Source: Ananas comosus (taxonomy: Eukaryota > Streptophyta > Magnoliopsida > Poales > Bromeliaceae). From it: 64,000 bases of DNA. Positions within the stretch are counted from its first letter, which is position 1. Every line of letters begins with the position of its first letter. The translations under genes were made by a program, and so were the position numbers. This document shows positions 1 to 12,722 of this stretch, one piece after another. Under the pieces are notes generated by a model. The model searched no databases. It saw nothing but the letters and a program-made list of their open reading frames with translations, and was not told where the DNA came from. The DNA is taken from NCBI RefSeq assembly GCF_001540865.1, contig NC_033630.1, positions 10,436,471-10,500,470 of the forward strand. Reading direction: 5' to 3'.

Positions 1-870
1 AGAGAAAGGAAAAAGAACGAAAAGAATTCGGATTTCAAATCCGATACATTAACCAACATAGAATATATATATATATACATTATTCTTTTCTCTTTTCGTT
101 CGAACCGTTTATAAAAATGTTCTATTCAGAACTAACTAAGGAAGGACTCGGGCTATACAAGTGTTTTAGTTGGTTTAACTAAGGTGTTGTGATTAAGGTT
201 GATCGTTATAACGTTGTGAAGGGTTGATAGCTGAGATTATGGTTACCGATCCCCTCAAGTCCGGATCGGATACGCATCTACTGGGTGCTGAAAGATTAAA
301 GCTAAAATATAGGCAACAAACCCCTCAAAGTTGGTTTAGATTTGAGAACAGTAAAAAGATCGACTCTGATAAACCGTACACTTAATTAAGAATTGTCTAC
401 TCAGGACTAGTTTGGGGTATGCTTACCGTAATTTTACACTACATAGACGAATCGAATGACTAAATTCGGGTAATTTCATATAGTTGTGAAGATAAGAGAT
501 TGTATGCTCGTAGATTGAATAAGATCAGCCGTTCTAGTTCGCTGGTTCGTTGTGTTTCATGACCGATCGAAACTTTTATTATAGCTTGATTAAAAATCCA
601 AGTTTGAGAGCTAGTTAAGTATTTTAAAGTTCGGCTTAGATGGTGGGTAATCCGGAAATCTAAGCTCATGTTTCGATACATAGTACCTGTAAAGACATTC
701 GGAACGCACAGGCGTAGCCTGAACACAGGCTGCGTCTATGCGGTATTTGCGCACAAGGTATGTTTAGGTATCGTGTCCTGTCTAATATGTACAGAATACT
801 TTCTTACCTAATTTACATAATTTGATATTAGCTAATCACGGATTGAGATTAGCAAATAACATTTTTAATA
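1..870. other. unassigned non-coding DNA at window start
   Basis: No reading frame resembling a protein family, no terminal repeats and no splice-compatible exons were recognised. The text looks like old transposon or LTR-derived DNA, but I cannot assign it. Confidence 0.4.
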
Positions 871-1557
871 TATCTCACCCTTCTGACTGGCGATTGGCTT
901 TGATACCAACTGTGATTCTCTATTTTCTAAGACTTTACCTATCCTAAACCTATTCTAATCCGAACATGCTTAACTCTCTTAACCTTCTGAATCTAGCCAC
1001 CACCCAAAATATTATAATCGAATTTTTAGGTTTAGTCATATTATATTTCATATATATAACTATTCCAAATTCTAAAGATATCACAAATAAGCATGTTATG
1101 CTTTGTTGATTTGACCTTCAGTTGTACCAAAATTCTTAATACCATCTAAGATTGTGTTTGGTTGGAAAGATATTTCAGAACAAGAGGGGATATCCTCCTT
1201 TGTTCAACCAAACAGCATCGCAAAAATTAAAAATCGGTTGTTCCGGGCTTAACGGGCTAAACGAAGATAACCCATTAACCCAGTTCTACCCCTCCTGCGG
1301 AACAAGACCGAACAAGAAAAATTTGCCCTTTTAACTTTCTAATTCACCCATCTTCGTCTCTCATCGTGCAGAAAAAAATAATAAAAAAATCTTCTTTCAG
1401 TAGAATCTGTACTGAAGGCTGCTTTCAATGTGAACAAATGCTACATTTTATAATTGATGTAGATTTTATTAATATTTGTACTCTATTTTAATCAATTTTG
1501 AAATTCAAACGAATGCTAAAATCCCATGCTATAAGTTAATTTTCCTACAGTGATTTC
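871..1557. repeat. 687-bp dispersed repeat, copy A (contains TRIM-like LTR)
   Basis: Nearly identical to 24132-24817, differing by scattered substitutions and a 1-base length change. It begins with the end of a TRIM internal region: TTGATACCAAC at about 900-910 is the reverse complement of a tRNA-Met-type primer-binding site. An LTR-like block follows at about 911-1085 (TGTGATT...ATCACA), then about 470 bp of further shared sequence. Copy A stops exactly at the 100-N gap, whereas copy B continues into unique AT-rich DNA. The repeat probably caused the assembly break. Confidence 0.85.
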
Positions 1558-1657
1558 NNNNNNNNNNNNNNNNNNNNNNNNNNNNNNNNNNNNNNNNNNN
1601 NNNNNNNNNNNNNNNNNNNNNNNNNNNNNNNNNNNNNNNNNNNNNNNNNNNNNNNNN
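1558..1657. other. assembly gap, exactly 100 N
   Basis: A run of exactly 100 N, the usual placeholder for a gap of unknown size. It lies between a dispersed repeat and the first recognisable exon of the SMP/C2 gene. The missing 5' exon (membrane anchor and first part of the SMP domain) may be inside it. Confidence 0.98.
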
Positions 1658-1812
1658 TGATCTCTGCCATTCGCAGCTAGGCGGAAGATTTGAAGAGGCT
1701 AAAGTTACTTAAATGTCCTAAATGGAACTGTAACAAGTTGTGTCTCTTTTGCGTATTTGGGTGTTGGGTTGAACCGTTGTGAATTTTCTCATCGTCTTTA
1801 TTCTGCCTTCAG

Positions 1813-1975
1813 TAATGGGAGGTTTCGACGCCGACTGCTGTAGAAACTTGGATAAAAGATAGGAGGCCAGCTTTTATTGAATACAGCAGTATGGTTCTTA
1901 CTTTTCTTTTCTGCATAATCTTGTGGAGGCTTATATTTGCCCGCTTGAGTTCATATATATAATATACGTTAATAT

Positions 1976-2007
<32 letters not shown>

Positions 2008-2154
2008 GTATTATATAATATATATATATTCCTTTGTTTTACCAAGCCCACGACCCACTAGAGCCACCTTCAGTGGCTGAACAAGCTTCTGATTGAAGTC
2101 TTGGCCTAATTTTATGGAACCGAAGCTTTCAAATGAAGTCTTTCTATTGTTGAG
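1813..2154 (+). other. two indel-damaged exons of the SMP/C2 gene
   Basis: 1813-1888 reads, with frame changes, as a GRF-R-R-L-L-(V)-E...LDKRW-R-QLLLNT-like segment. 2047-2154 reads as PTTPLE...QWLNKLLIEV...W-P-N...EPKLS...IVE. Both match the part of the family that should precede the clean exon starting RRLKNRRPKL. Roughly seven single-base gains or losses interrupt them, yet total lengths (76 and 108 nt) are within one base of the expected 75 and 108. An AT-dinucleotide-rich intron separates them. The donor after GAG at 2154 is also off by a base. Uncorrected assembly errors beside the gap are more likely than decay. Confidence 0.75.
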
Positions 2155-5100
2155 TGGTGTGATTTGCATTTTACTGAACTTTCATAGTTCTTAGTTTTAA
2201 GCATGTGCAGGTGATTTAAACTGCTAGCATATTGCAGTTCCCATAATGAGGCTTCAGACCAAGTGCTTGAATTTGTCTCAAGTATAATTTTCTTTAATGC
2301 TGGTCCCAGAGAAAGCATTTATGCTCCTCCCTTTTCACATTAAAACTATTTGGAGGATTACATAAAAGTTTATGCCCTAGATGATCAATTATGAAGAATA
2401 AATCTCAGTTATCCGCAATCAGTTCTAATTTTTTTTTTTGTTGAGAGATACGCATCAGTTCTAATATTAATTTGGCTCATACTTGGAGATTCAGAATAAG
2501 GTTTTGTTATCTTGTAACTCTCTGTTGGACAGTCTCTGTAGTTAATGGGAAGTGCAAAACTCAGTGGCTACAGGAGACGATTGAAGGAGTTAATTTTTTA
2601 TTTTTATTTTTTTTTGCTTTCATTCAACACCAAATGTTCTCAACTATTGGTGGTAACATTAAACTTTTGCTAGAAAAAAGATACTAGAAAAGGTTAAGTG
2701 TTTAAAAATAATGTAAAAACAGAGAAGTAACTTTCTTTAAATACTGCTATGTTTCAAAATACCTTAATGTCTGCACTTGTTCACCGTATTCCCTTGTTTT
2801 CACACATTATTCTATATCTGGCGTATAAAGAACCAGTTATCTTCAACATTTTTCTATCTTGCTTAAACTGTTAGGAAATATACTATTAATAAGAATATTC
2901 ATCAGTATCTTTTGGCAATAATTGCTTATAGTACAGATTACCTATTTTAATTCTATTCATTTTGCAGAGGCGTCTAAAGAATCGGAGACCAAAATTGATT
3001 GTAAGTTTCTCATATAAGTTCTTGGTTGTAGTGAAACTTTCTTATTGCACATTGCGATGAATATATTTTTCACGACATTACTCTTTGTTTTAGGAAAAAA
3101 TAGAACTACAAGATTTCTCACTAGGTTCATGCCCACCTGACTTAGGACGGCAGGGTATTCGCTGGGTCACCTCAGGTGATCAGGTTTGATTCTTTTCATT
3201 ATAAGCTGCCTTTTTATGTCCCATTTTGGCTTTTATATATGCTATGCTATGTTTGGTTTTTACTATCTTTGTCATTGTAATCTTAGAGATGATCGAAGCA
3301 TTATATTAGCTTTTTGTAATCAACTTTACGTTGAGGCCCTCCTTTTTCAGCATATTGACTCGAAAAACACAGCAAAGTCCAGCTCATATGACTGTTGGTA
3401 ATTAGGATTGCAATGGTTCAAACTAGCCTCAGTTGATTTGTTACTTGTTTGGGTGTGATTTTGTGTGTAGTTCACCAATTAGTTGAGCCAATTTTATGGT
3501 ATGGATTTTTTTTTCTTTTTTGATCAGCTCAGCTTGACATTTTTTTTCCTCTTTCTTGTAAAGATCTGATAGAACTTGGAAGTCCTAGATATAAGTAGTT
3601 CGTCGAATATGAAAATATGGCCAGCAGAAACTCTCCATTGTGGATCCTTGATAGTATTCTCAGTCTGCTCCTATCCTTTTTTTCTTCTTCTTTTTTTTAA
3701 TGTTTGAAGCTAAAGCAGCTGCTGTAATGGTTTAGTACTTTAGTGTATTTAGTTATTCTACTAGGTAAATATCACTCAACGGTCAAACCATGGGATTTCT
3801 ATCCCCAAGGATAGGCACCCACAAATATTTGAGCCTGCCCAATTCGATAAGACCATACGACATAACCCAAATTTATTTGGTGGGAAAGGAGGGAATAGAA
3901 ATATTTACCACATTTTCCTCTCCATCCCCATCTAAATCCTAAGTTATGGAATAGCTGGTTCAGTTATTCCTATTAGGTAAGTAGTATGATCCGATATCCA
4001 AAGTTTTGTTCTATAGAATTAACCATGATCTTGGATAGAAGTACCGATGTTCGAGATTTGACATATCATTGAAACATCTTCCCCTTGATAAGTAAATATT
4101 TCTCAATGGCTTATAAAAGAAAAAACACACGCACACACGCATTCTTTACTTTTATGGTTTGGAGCTATCAAACTATCTCTAGTTGAAGTGGGCCAACATT
4201 TAGGGTTTATAGAAACATATGCACAATGGGATCCCCATACTGTGATTTATCTTCCTGGAGTAACTATATTAGTTGTTGTCTTGGAAAATTTATATGCAAA
4301 AATAAGGCTGTGAACATATTTAATTATCTTATTAACTTTCGTATTTTATGTTCCCACTAAACTAATTGACCACTATGAACTTACAGCAAGTCATGCAGCT
4401 GGGATTTGATTGGGATACCAATGAGATGAGCGTGATGTTCTTGGCAAAGTTGGCAAAGCCGCTGATCGGGGCTGCCCGCATTGTCATAAACAGCATTCAC
4501 ATAAAGGGAGATGTATGTGGACATTTTCTCCCTTTTCTACGCTATTTTTATATTTTTTTTCTAAATTATTTAATTTGTAACTTTTGTTTGTGTTTTCCTT
4601 CCTGTGATGCGTGTATTTTATCTAAATTTAATGGATGTTTCTATTTCTTTTGATTTTTATTTTGTTGATTGTTTGGGGGATATTTCTTGATTTTCAGTTG
4701 AAAAGTTCATAAAGAAGTGGATGTTGATCGAGGAGATAGAAAGAAACTTTATATTTGTGATTAACTTACAACATTAAAGAGTTTGGGAACTTGATGCAGT
4801 AGCTCTATAATTTCTTCTTTTTTTTTGTGTTGTATGAAAAGAAATTTACTATCTTTACCAGTTTTTCTTACTCAGTTCTTCAGTAAAGCTTGCAGGAACT
4901 GTTACCTGAGTGATCCAGTTCTTGCTATTTCTCTTCTTTCAATGTGTCCTGTTCTAGATGATTTGATTGATCTGTGCTTGACTGTTTTATTTATGATACC
5001 TAAAAACTATTCTCCCAAACATATTTTGTTTCTCTTTATTTAGTATATTACTCTTGCAGCTGCTTTTGATACCAATTCTTGATGGCCAAGCACTGCTCTA

Positions 5101-8100
5101 CTCTTTTGAGTCCACTCCTGAGGTCAGAGTTGGTGTTGCATTTGGAAGCGGTGGAAGCGATACACTTCCGGCCACAGAACTACCTGGTGTTTCAACATGG
5201 TTGGTGGGTTTCTTTTTAAGCGGTTGAATGCGTTCTTTTGGTTTGCCGTAGCTTCTAATACTTTGAGGAAGATATATTAACTTTTCTATTTGGCATATAT
5301 TAAATATGGCAACTGATAACTGCTTGCTCTTTGTTTAACCAGGTGAAGCTTTTTACTGAAACCTTGAATAAAACAATGGTTGAGCCTCGCCGCCAATGTT
5401 TTCCTTTACCACCGGTAGATCTAAGGAAAAAGGCTGTTGGAGGTGTTATTTCTGTTACCGTGATTTCCGCTAGTAATGTGGGCAGGAATACCATAAAAAG
5501 TAACAACTCCGAAAGTCCTCAGCGTTCAATGCTAGGCAGTTCTAAGGTTAATGGGAGCTTCAGAAATAAGGTGTTGCAGACATTTATTGAAGTAGAAATC
5601 GGTGATTTAATGAGAAAAACAAGTATCAGTGCTGGTTCAGACCCCATATGGAATTCGACCTTTAACATGGTATTGCATGGAGATTCAGGAGTTGTTAGAT
5701 TTCACCTTTATGAGTGTGATTCAACCAGCATCAAATATAATTACATAACCAGCTGTGAGATAAAGGTACTATTTAGAATGATAGTTCTTCTTATGTATTG
5801 AATTTAGTTCTTGTTTCGCACTTTTCTTTGAAAACTTCTTTATAGAAATTTTTAGGAACTAAGCCAGATTGGTCAAACAGCTGAAGTATGTCTTAGACGA
5901 TTCGACAATATTTTGGGCAATAGGAAATGGATCTGGTGTAATAGCAAAACATGCCGAGGATTGTGGAAAGGAAGTTGGAATTGTCGTTCCATTTGAGGAT
6001 AGTAATTTTGGAGAGGTACAATTCTGCGACTTGGTTCCTTCTAAAGTACATGTTCGATGGCATTCTACAAACTATTTGAGGTTCTTATTATGTTATAATG
6101 TATTTCTTGTGGTGCTAAAGTATTACGTGTTTATTTGCTTTCCAGTTGACTGTGAGCCTTGTACTAAAAGAATGGCAATTTTCTGATGGTTCGATCAGCT
6201 TGGGTAACTCTGTCATAAGCAGATCTCAACCTTCCTTTTACGGTTCACCAAATCTTCAATTGAGGACTGGGAGGAAATTGAAAGTTGCAGTAGCGGAAGG
6301 TAGGAATCTATTTGTGAAGGAAAAATCCGGAAAATGCGACCCCTATGTAAAACTCCAATATGGNTTTTCTGATGGTTCGATCAGCTTGGGTAACTCTGTC
6401 ATAAGCAGATCTCAACCTTCCTTTTACGGTTCACCAAATCTTCAATTGAGGACTGGGAGGAAATTGAAAGTTGCAGTAGCGGAAGGTAGGAATCTATTTG
6501 TGAAGGAAAAATCCGGAAAATGCGACCCCTATGTAAAACTCCAATATGGAAAGGTTAGTTGTCACCTTGTCAACTCCCACTCGCAAATTAAATTTTCCAC
6601 TTTGTTCATTTTTTTTTCTTTTTTTTTTTTCCTTTTTGTTATATCTTATTGAGGCATCATAATTTTATTTTTGTGTATGACATGACAGCTAAGGTAATTT
6701 TTTTTTCTTTTACTTCTTTCTCTTTTAGACTCTCTACAGAACAAAGGCGCTCTCTCATACCTTGTTTCCTGTTTGGAACCAAAAATTTGAGTTTGATGAA
6801 ATAGCAGGCGGTGAGTATCTCATGATCAAATGCCTAAGTTCAGAAATCTTTGGTGATGAGAACATTGGAAGTGCTCGAGTGAACTTGGAGGGGATTTCGG
6901 AAGATTCTTGTCGAGATGTGTGGGTTCCCCTTGAAAAAGTGAGCTCGGGTGAGATAAGGCTCCAGATAGAGGCTGTAAAGAACGAGGACAATGAAGGACC
7001 GAAGGTACGCGGCATTAGGTTGAATATTTTGGAGTTTGTTGAGTAGACATATTTATTAAATCCCCTCATCTATGACATTATTCCTGTGAAGCTTGAAATT
7101 TATGTTCTTGAAATATTTGCTGTTTCTCCTTGACAGTTTAATAAGTTGTAATCTTACCTGCTATATGTGTAGAATTCAGCTACCAGTTACGGAAGTGGCT
7201 GGATCGAGCTAGTCCTCATTGAAGCTAGAGACCTTGTCGCTGCTGATTTAAGAGGAACTAGTGATCCTTACGTGAGAGTGCAATATGGGAATACAAAGAA
7301 ACGGACTAAGGTCTAACAATTATCGCATTGATATTTTTAATATTCGAACTCGCATTAACTACTTTTCTCTTTGATTTTTATTTACTGGTATATTTACTTA
7401 AACTTGATTGTCACATAGACACTTTGAGTGGTAATGTATTAGGAACAGTGAAGGCTTCCACAAATTATTCAAATCATTAGACTTGAGTCAATATTTGATG
7501 AGTCAACTATGGCAAGTAATTACAAAATTCAACCAAAGTTTATTTGTAGATATCTCTTCTTTTAGGCTTTACGTGTTTAAGTCAAATTGGAGGTCGTATT
7601 GCTTTCCATATTAGATTGGGACGTAAGAAGGTCCTTGCGAAAAAAATACCGATGTAAGATTTTGCCTCAAACAAAATATGTGAAGTAACTGATCCTGTAT
7701 CTTAATCTAACATCCACTTTGTTGAAAAAGTTTCTTATCTATACATGATTGGCAAATAATCTATTGTATTTTGCATGAAAATGGATTGCATTTACCGCCA
7801 CAGTTTTTTATTATAGCATTGCAGAATGTGCTTGTTTGTGTTTCTGATACTAAAGTAAATTTAACCTGCAAATGGAATGGTGGTTTTTCACCTTTGTTTA
7901 CAATATGCAGGTGGTGCACAAGACACTTAATCCGCATTGGAACCAAACCCTTGAGTTTCCCGACACAGGGAAACCTTTGGTCCTATATGTGAAAGATCAT
8001 AATGCCGTACTACCAACCTCAAGTATAGGCCATTGCACTGTTGAATATCAGGGGCTGGCCCCAAACCAGACAGCCGACAAATGGATACCGCTTCAAGGCG

Positions 8101-9473
8101 TAAGAAGTGGAGAGATTCATGTGCAAGTTACAAGAAAAATTCCAGAACTAGAGAAGAAAATCACCATAGAGACCGATAGTTCTCCATTAACCAAAGGTCA
8201 TACGGTGTCGGTGCAGGTGAGACCTTTAATCTAGTATTCTATATTCTATATATACTATTTTGTCTTCATTACTTGATCTTTATACTCTTAAGAAATGTGG
8301 TCTCGAGTTAATTTTTTAGCTAAGAGAGCTGCTTTTCAATTCGTAACTCTGCAGCTTGTGCATTGCATAATGTTGCATGATGTTTATAAACTTAGTTGTT
8401 TCATTGTTAAATTCAGCTTGTTTATAATGCATGATTTTTTTTTTAAAATATATTCTTGGTCGGAGGCTTAGTTATTTGACCTAATTTGGCTGTGAAAGTA
8501 TGCTCACCAAAAGCATTTAAGTTGAGTGATTCATTTATTTGTCATTGTTCTATGTATAAATTGTAACTAATTGTTTATTGATTATTACATCATACTTCGT
8601 GAGAATTCTTATAAGCCGAGATTTTGTTTTCAATAAGGAAAAAAAGGGTCAAAAATAATCTTTTTGCTGGGAGATGTGAATTGGAGAGGTCGTTGAGCAC
8701 AAGAACTCAAACAAGAGCTAGACATATAACTGAAAAGAGCAACAACAAAAAGTAAGATCGGAAGATAAATGGTATGACTTGGAAGCTAATGATTTGCTTG
8801 GATGCTTTCGTTGCTTTTAATGACTTGTTGTCAGCTGTAATGAAGGCAAATGGGGTTCTACATTTTGCGTTGATATCAGCTTCTTCCGTGTAATGCTTTC
8901 TTACTCTTTTTAGCTCTACGACTTAAAAAGAGAGCAGGGAAATGCTTCTGAGATGGAAAATTATGAAGAGAAACTTAAAATGCGATGCTTATCTTGGTTC
9001 TTTTGATACCGACTCATCAATGGGACAGACTAAGGAGAACTCGTCACTTACTGTAACTCCTAGTTTATTCGATGTTTATAAACTAATACATTCATTGTCA
9101 GAATGCTCTGACATACTCTGAAAATAAATTAGCATGTAGGAAGGAGGATTTTCGCCAGTTCTGATTAGCATAAAAAATTGGTATACTGTAGAATCTTTAG
9201 ATTTCTTTCCAATTGTTATCGAATTATGGTTCTTGAATTGAAAAAAAATTTTCGCAGATGAGAGATCTATTAAAGAAACTGGGAGGCTTCGTGGAGGATG
9301 GTGATCTCGAGGGGCTGTCTCTGGCGCTGAGTGAAGTTGAAACTGTCGAGGACGCCCAGGAGGAATACATTCTTCAGCTTGAGAGGGAGAAGGCATTACT
9401 ACTTAGTAAGGTTAGCGAACTCGACCACGAGATCAGTAGGACTTCGTCGAGCCCTGCAAACATACTATTCTGA
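1813..9473 (+). CDS. NTMC2T3: SMP plus three-C2-domain synaptotagmin-like protein (NTMC2 type 3/SYTF-like), 5' incomplete
   Basis: Lipid-transfer/tethering protein of the plant extended-synaptotagmin class, expected at endoplasmic reticulum-plasma membrane contacts. Clean exons: 2968-3000, 3094-3183, 4387-4512, 5060-5203, 5343-5765, 5881-6015, 6146-6553, 6729-7004, 7173-7310, 7911-8216, 9258-9473 (TGA). All have GT-AG borders and are multiples of three, so every intron is phase 0. They give about 702 residues once an assembly duplication is collapsed. Order: SMP domain (to about residue 150, ending near TMVEPRRQCF); C2A starting GGVISVTVISASNVG; C2B starting GRKLKVAVAEGRNLF, with CDPYVKLQYG; C2C starting GWIELVLIEARDLVA, with DLRGTSDPYVRVQYG and LNPHWNQ; then a C-terminal coiled coil (QLEREKALLLSKVSELDHEI). 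C2C keeps the loop-1 aspartates; C2A lacks a clear calcium set. Two damaged exons (1813-1888, 2047-2154) lie upstream. The N-terminal membrane-anchor exon is not seen. The symbol is by family resemblance. Confidence 0.9.
3184..4386 (+). other. large intron of the SMP/C2 gene
   Basis: A 1203-bp intron between the exons ending VTSGDQ and beginning QVMQLG. T-rich, with canonical GT and AG ends. I see no transposon termini in it. The 8217-9257 intron (1041 bp) and the 7311-7910 intron (600 bp) are likewise featureless. Confidence 0.7.
6179..6549 (+). other. 185-bp exact duplication across a single N (assembly join)
   Basis: 6179-6363 and 6365-6549 are identical and are separated by one N at 6364. 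The offset of 186 bases keeps the reading frame, so a naive translation gives 62 extra residues with one X and a duplicated start of C2B. Collapsing the copies restores one normal C2B domain. This is the signature of two overlapping contig ends abutted with a one-base spacer, not of a biological repeat. Confidence 0.95.
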
Positions 9474-9655
9474 ATCTCTCTTATAAACTTGAACAGTTCT
9501 AGGTAGGTGTTTTACAGTATAGTAGTAAGCAGATTTGTATGTGAATTTACTGTATCATGCTGAAGGATTGTATCATTCGTTCGGCGATAGAGTGTCGAGA
9601 TGTAATTGTACAATGACACATTGAAATAGATGGAATTGAGGATTTGTATAGCAAA

Positions 9656-9661
9656 AATAAA
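9656..9661 (+). terminator. polyadenylation signal of the SMP/C2 gene
   Basis: AATAAA about 180 bp after the TGA stop at 9471-9473, in a normal position for a plant 3' UTR. Confidence 0.6.
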
Positions 9662-10309
9662 GTTCTGTAAGGTTTATTTGAATTTTATTAGTGTCTAATC
9701 CAAATTAATTTGATGCTTGATAACAGAAACATCTGAAAAGTGACAATGTTGATGATAGAATCTATAATTGGCAAGGGCATTTGTGAAATTTTGAAATATG
9801 AGGTGAAAACATACAGAGATTGGACATTTTTAAATATGTCACTCAATTTTATTATTTTTGATTGCTAATTCCTTAGCTTTTATTTAACTCTTCAAAAACT
9901 AATCAAATTTTAAAGAAAAATATTTCCAGATTTTATGTTTCCAAATATCTCTTTTTAGAAAGGAGATAATATTTCTCTAATAAATCTTAGGGTAAAATGT
10001 CCAAAGAACCCTGAAATTTAACACTTTAGCAAGTTGGAACCTGAACTTTTAATTTTGGTAATTAGATTCCTTAAGTTTTATCATATAGTAAAATACACCC
10101 CTCACAAGTGAAATCGCTAATTAACCAGTCGTTTTGTTTGAAGTTTTGTACATAATTTTGTATAAATTTAAAATACAAAGAATTCTATTTTTTTTCTCTT
10201 CTAGTTACTATGATCATTAAACACCAAGATTGAAAAAGAGTGAAATCTAATTTTGAAATGTGAGGTGCAGGGCCAGCGGTAGCTGGGGTTGAGGGAGGCG
10301 TGGAGAACG

Positions 10310-10905
10310 TAGAAGGGGATTTTTTTTCATTTTAACCCTTTAAAAATTTATGATCTGCTAAATAGTCTTGTAAAAAATTTATTTATCAAAATAATTCTAT
10401 TTTATCCAACTTACTGTAGGGGTATAAAAATAATTGAAAAACGGCTAATCATATAGTGTCTTTAATGAAATTTAGAAGACGGTGAATGATTCATCTTTTT
10501 TTTTCTTTTCGACGGTAAATGATTCACTGCCATTTTCTTAAAGTATTAAAGGTGAATGATTTGTCCTTTTTTTTTATTCTCATATATATATATATAATCT
10601 TATTAAGATTTCAACATATCACATATAATCCTTACAATTTAAAATATCTTAACAACCTATCGATATAATTTTAATCATAAATAAAAATTTAATAATTCTC
10701 ATACAATCTTAACAATCTCAAAAAAATCCTCCCAACATATAAAAAAAAAAAAAAGAGAACAATATGAAAACGGTGAATCATTCACCGCTTTCTACAGACA
10801 GTGAACGATTCACCGTGTTTTCTCAGATTAGTTGCCCAAATAAAATTTTGAAAGAATTATTTAGCAAATTAAAAATTTTTATAGGATTACTGTGCAAAAG
10901 AGTCC
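10310..10905. repeat. MITE-like inverted-repeat element with GGTGAATSATTCACC palindromes
   Basis: The flanks form a long imperfect inverted repeat (left TTTAAAAATTTATGATCTGC, right approximately its complement near 10860-10890). Inside lie five copies of a palindrome related to GGTGAATCATTCACC, near 10480, 10513, 10551, 10771 and 10799; the copy at 10771-10787 is perfect. Boundaries are approximate and no TSD was identified. Confidence 0.5.
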
Positions 10906-11969
10906 TGTAGCTGTAGGAGGAGGTTTGCACTTCATCCTCTTGACCCCACTGAGGATGGAGCAAGAAAGCCCATTTACTTGCAAAATTGGGCTTTTAGTTG
11001 GCCTTTTTTGCATAATTGATCCTACTTTGGGGCTCAAGTTGATCCTAAGTAAGGCCCAATCTTATTAGACAAAGAGCAGTAGCGGGTCTGATCACCCGCT
11101 AACTCCTTTTTTTTCCCTCTTTGGCAGTAGCAAAAAGTTAAAAAAGATTCTAATCTATATCTATATATAAAAGCGTATACGAATTCCGACAATGACAGAC
11201 GAAATCCAAAAAAAAATAAAATAATATTCCCTACGAATGGTTATAATAAGAAAAAAAAAAAAACTTAGCCTCCTTTACCCCGTATTATCTTCCTCCTCAG
11301 TCTCACCCCGTCATATTAAATCTAATTAATATATTGACTAATATTTCAAAAGCCAAATCCAATTCTATTTAGGTGTCAGTGAGTTTTTAATTTTTTAATT
11401 GTGATGTATTTGATGGCGTTTCCAATGAGGATATCATACATTGTTTTCAAAATATGGAGACAAGTCAAGGACGATTGTAAAAAAAAAAAGTATTTTTTTT
11501 TATACAATATTAATGACTAGTTTATTTTTTTATTATTTTTTTGTTTATTTTTCCTCCCTCATATATTGACTTCCATGAGAAAAAAATTTTAGATCTACCG
11601 CTGGGTTTGGAGGAGATTCTACCCGGAGGTGATGGGGACGGAGGTGCCACATGAGGTCTTCAGCTGGGAGAGCAGGAGAGAGAGGCGCATCGAGTCACCG
11701 GAGCACGCCAACCGGAGGGTTGAGTTTAGCGGAGAGTCGACGGACGAAGAAGGGGTGGGGAGGAGAGAGAGAGAACAATTTGGTCATTTAGTCATTGGTT
11801 AGCAGCGTTATCTTCCTGTGAACATTTTTTAATTATTGAGGGGATAAAATATAAATTTTTCGAAGTCGGGGAAGAAAAGTGAAAAAACAAGTATTGATAA
11901 AGAAATTTTCTGTACTTTAGCTTTTATTTTATTAACTTTTCATGTGTTAGAATAAGATTATATTTTTTC

Positions 11970-12722
11970 AATTAATTGCATACAATTCCCTATAAATATA
12001 GCGAATTGCAAATATATTCCTATAAAATTCAACTTTCTTATGTAATCTCTACAAAAAGTCCCACTATTTTCAAATATGCCCCTACCATAAGAATTCATTA
12101 GAAAAATTTAGTTACCTATATGTAAAATACTTAACTTGATTAGTCAATAAGGTATATTGATATTTTTACATCTCTTATATTATACCTTCTTCTCTTAATC
12201 AGAACCCTAACAATGGGAACTCGTTTTTTTCGTCCTCTTCCTCTCTTTCCTTCATGCTAGTTTCGAACCCGTAACTAGAATTTCTCTGTCCTCATTCATC
12301 CACAACGCGTGTTGCTTCGCCCATATTGAACATATTTTGCTTCCCTTTCAATTTTCTCTATGATTTTTTCTTATTAATCAAAAGAAAAGTTTTAGGAGAA
12401 AAAGAGTGAGAGAAGAGGTTGCAACAGTGATGGATTTGTTGGGTTTTAAAGAGAAATAAGATTGACCATTGAAATTTTTTGGGGGGGATATTTTTGCATA
12501 ATTATAGCAGTTGGAGCTTTTGGATGGACATATTTGCAATGATAAAATTGACATTTCACTTATCTACTGTTAAAAAATAAATATTTCTCTAACAGTAGCA
12601 AATTAACCCAAAGGACAAATTTAAATGTCACTGGAATTTTGCAGGAAGAGAATAAGAAAGTTGAATTTTGTAGAGATATATTTGCTATTTGCTATGTTTA
12701 CAGAGCTGTAAGCAATTAACCT
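11970..12722. repeat. MITE-like element with about 75-bp terminal inverted repeats
   Basis: The left end (about 11972-12045, including AAATTCAACTTTCTTA) is matched in reverse complement by the right end (about 12650-12722, including AAGTTGAATTTTGTAGAGAT). The interior has no coding sequence. No clear TSD, so the superfamily is unassigned. Confidence 0.5.

Noticed and set aside
6146..6652. Long open frame suggesting a C2 domain duplicated within one exon
   Set aside because: The two copies are base-for-base identical and separated by one N; this is a contig-join artefact.
11152..11240. Helitron 5' end (TCTATATCTATATATAAAAG)
   Set aside because: No 3' CTRR terminus with hairpin and no A/T insertion pair could be located, so only a resemblance.
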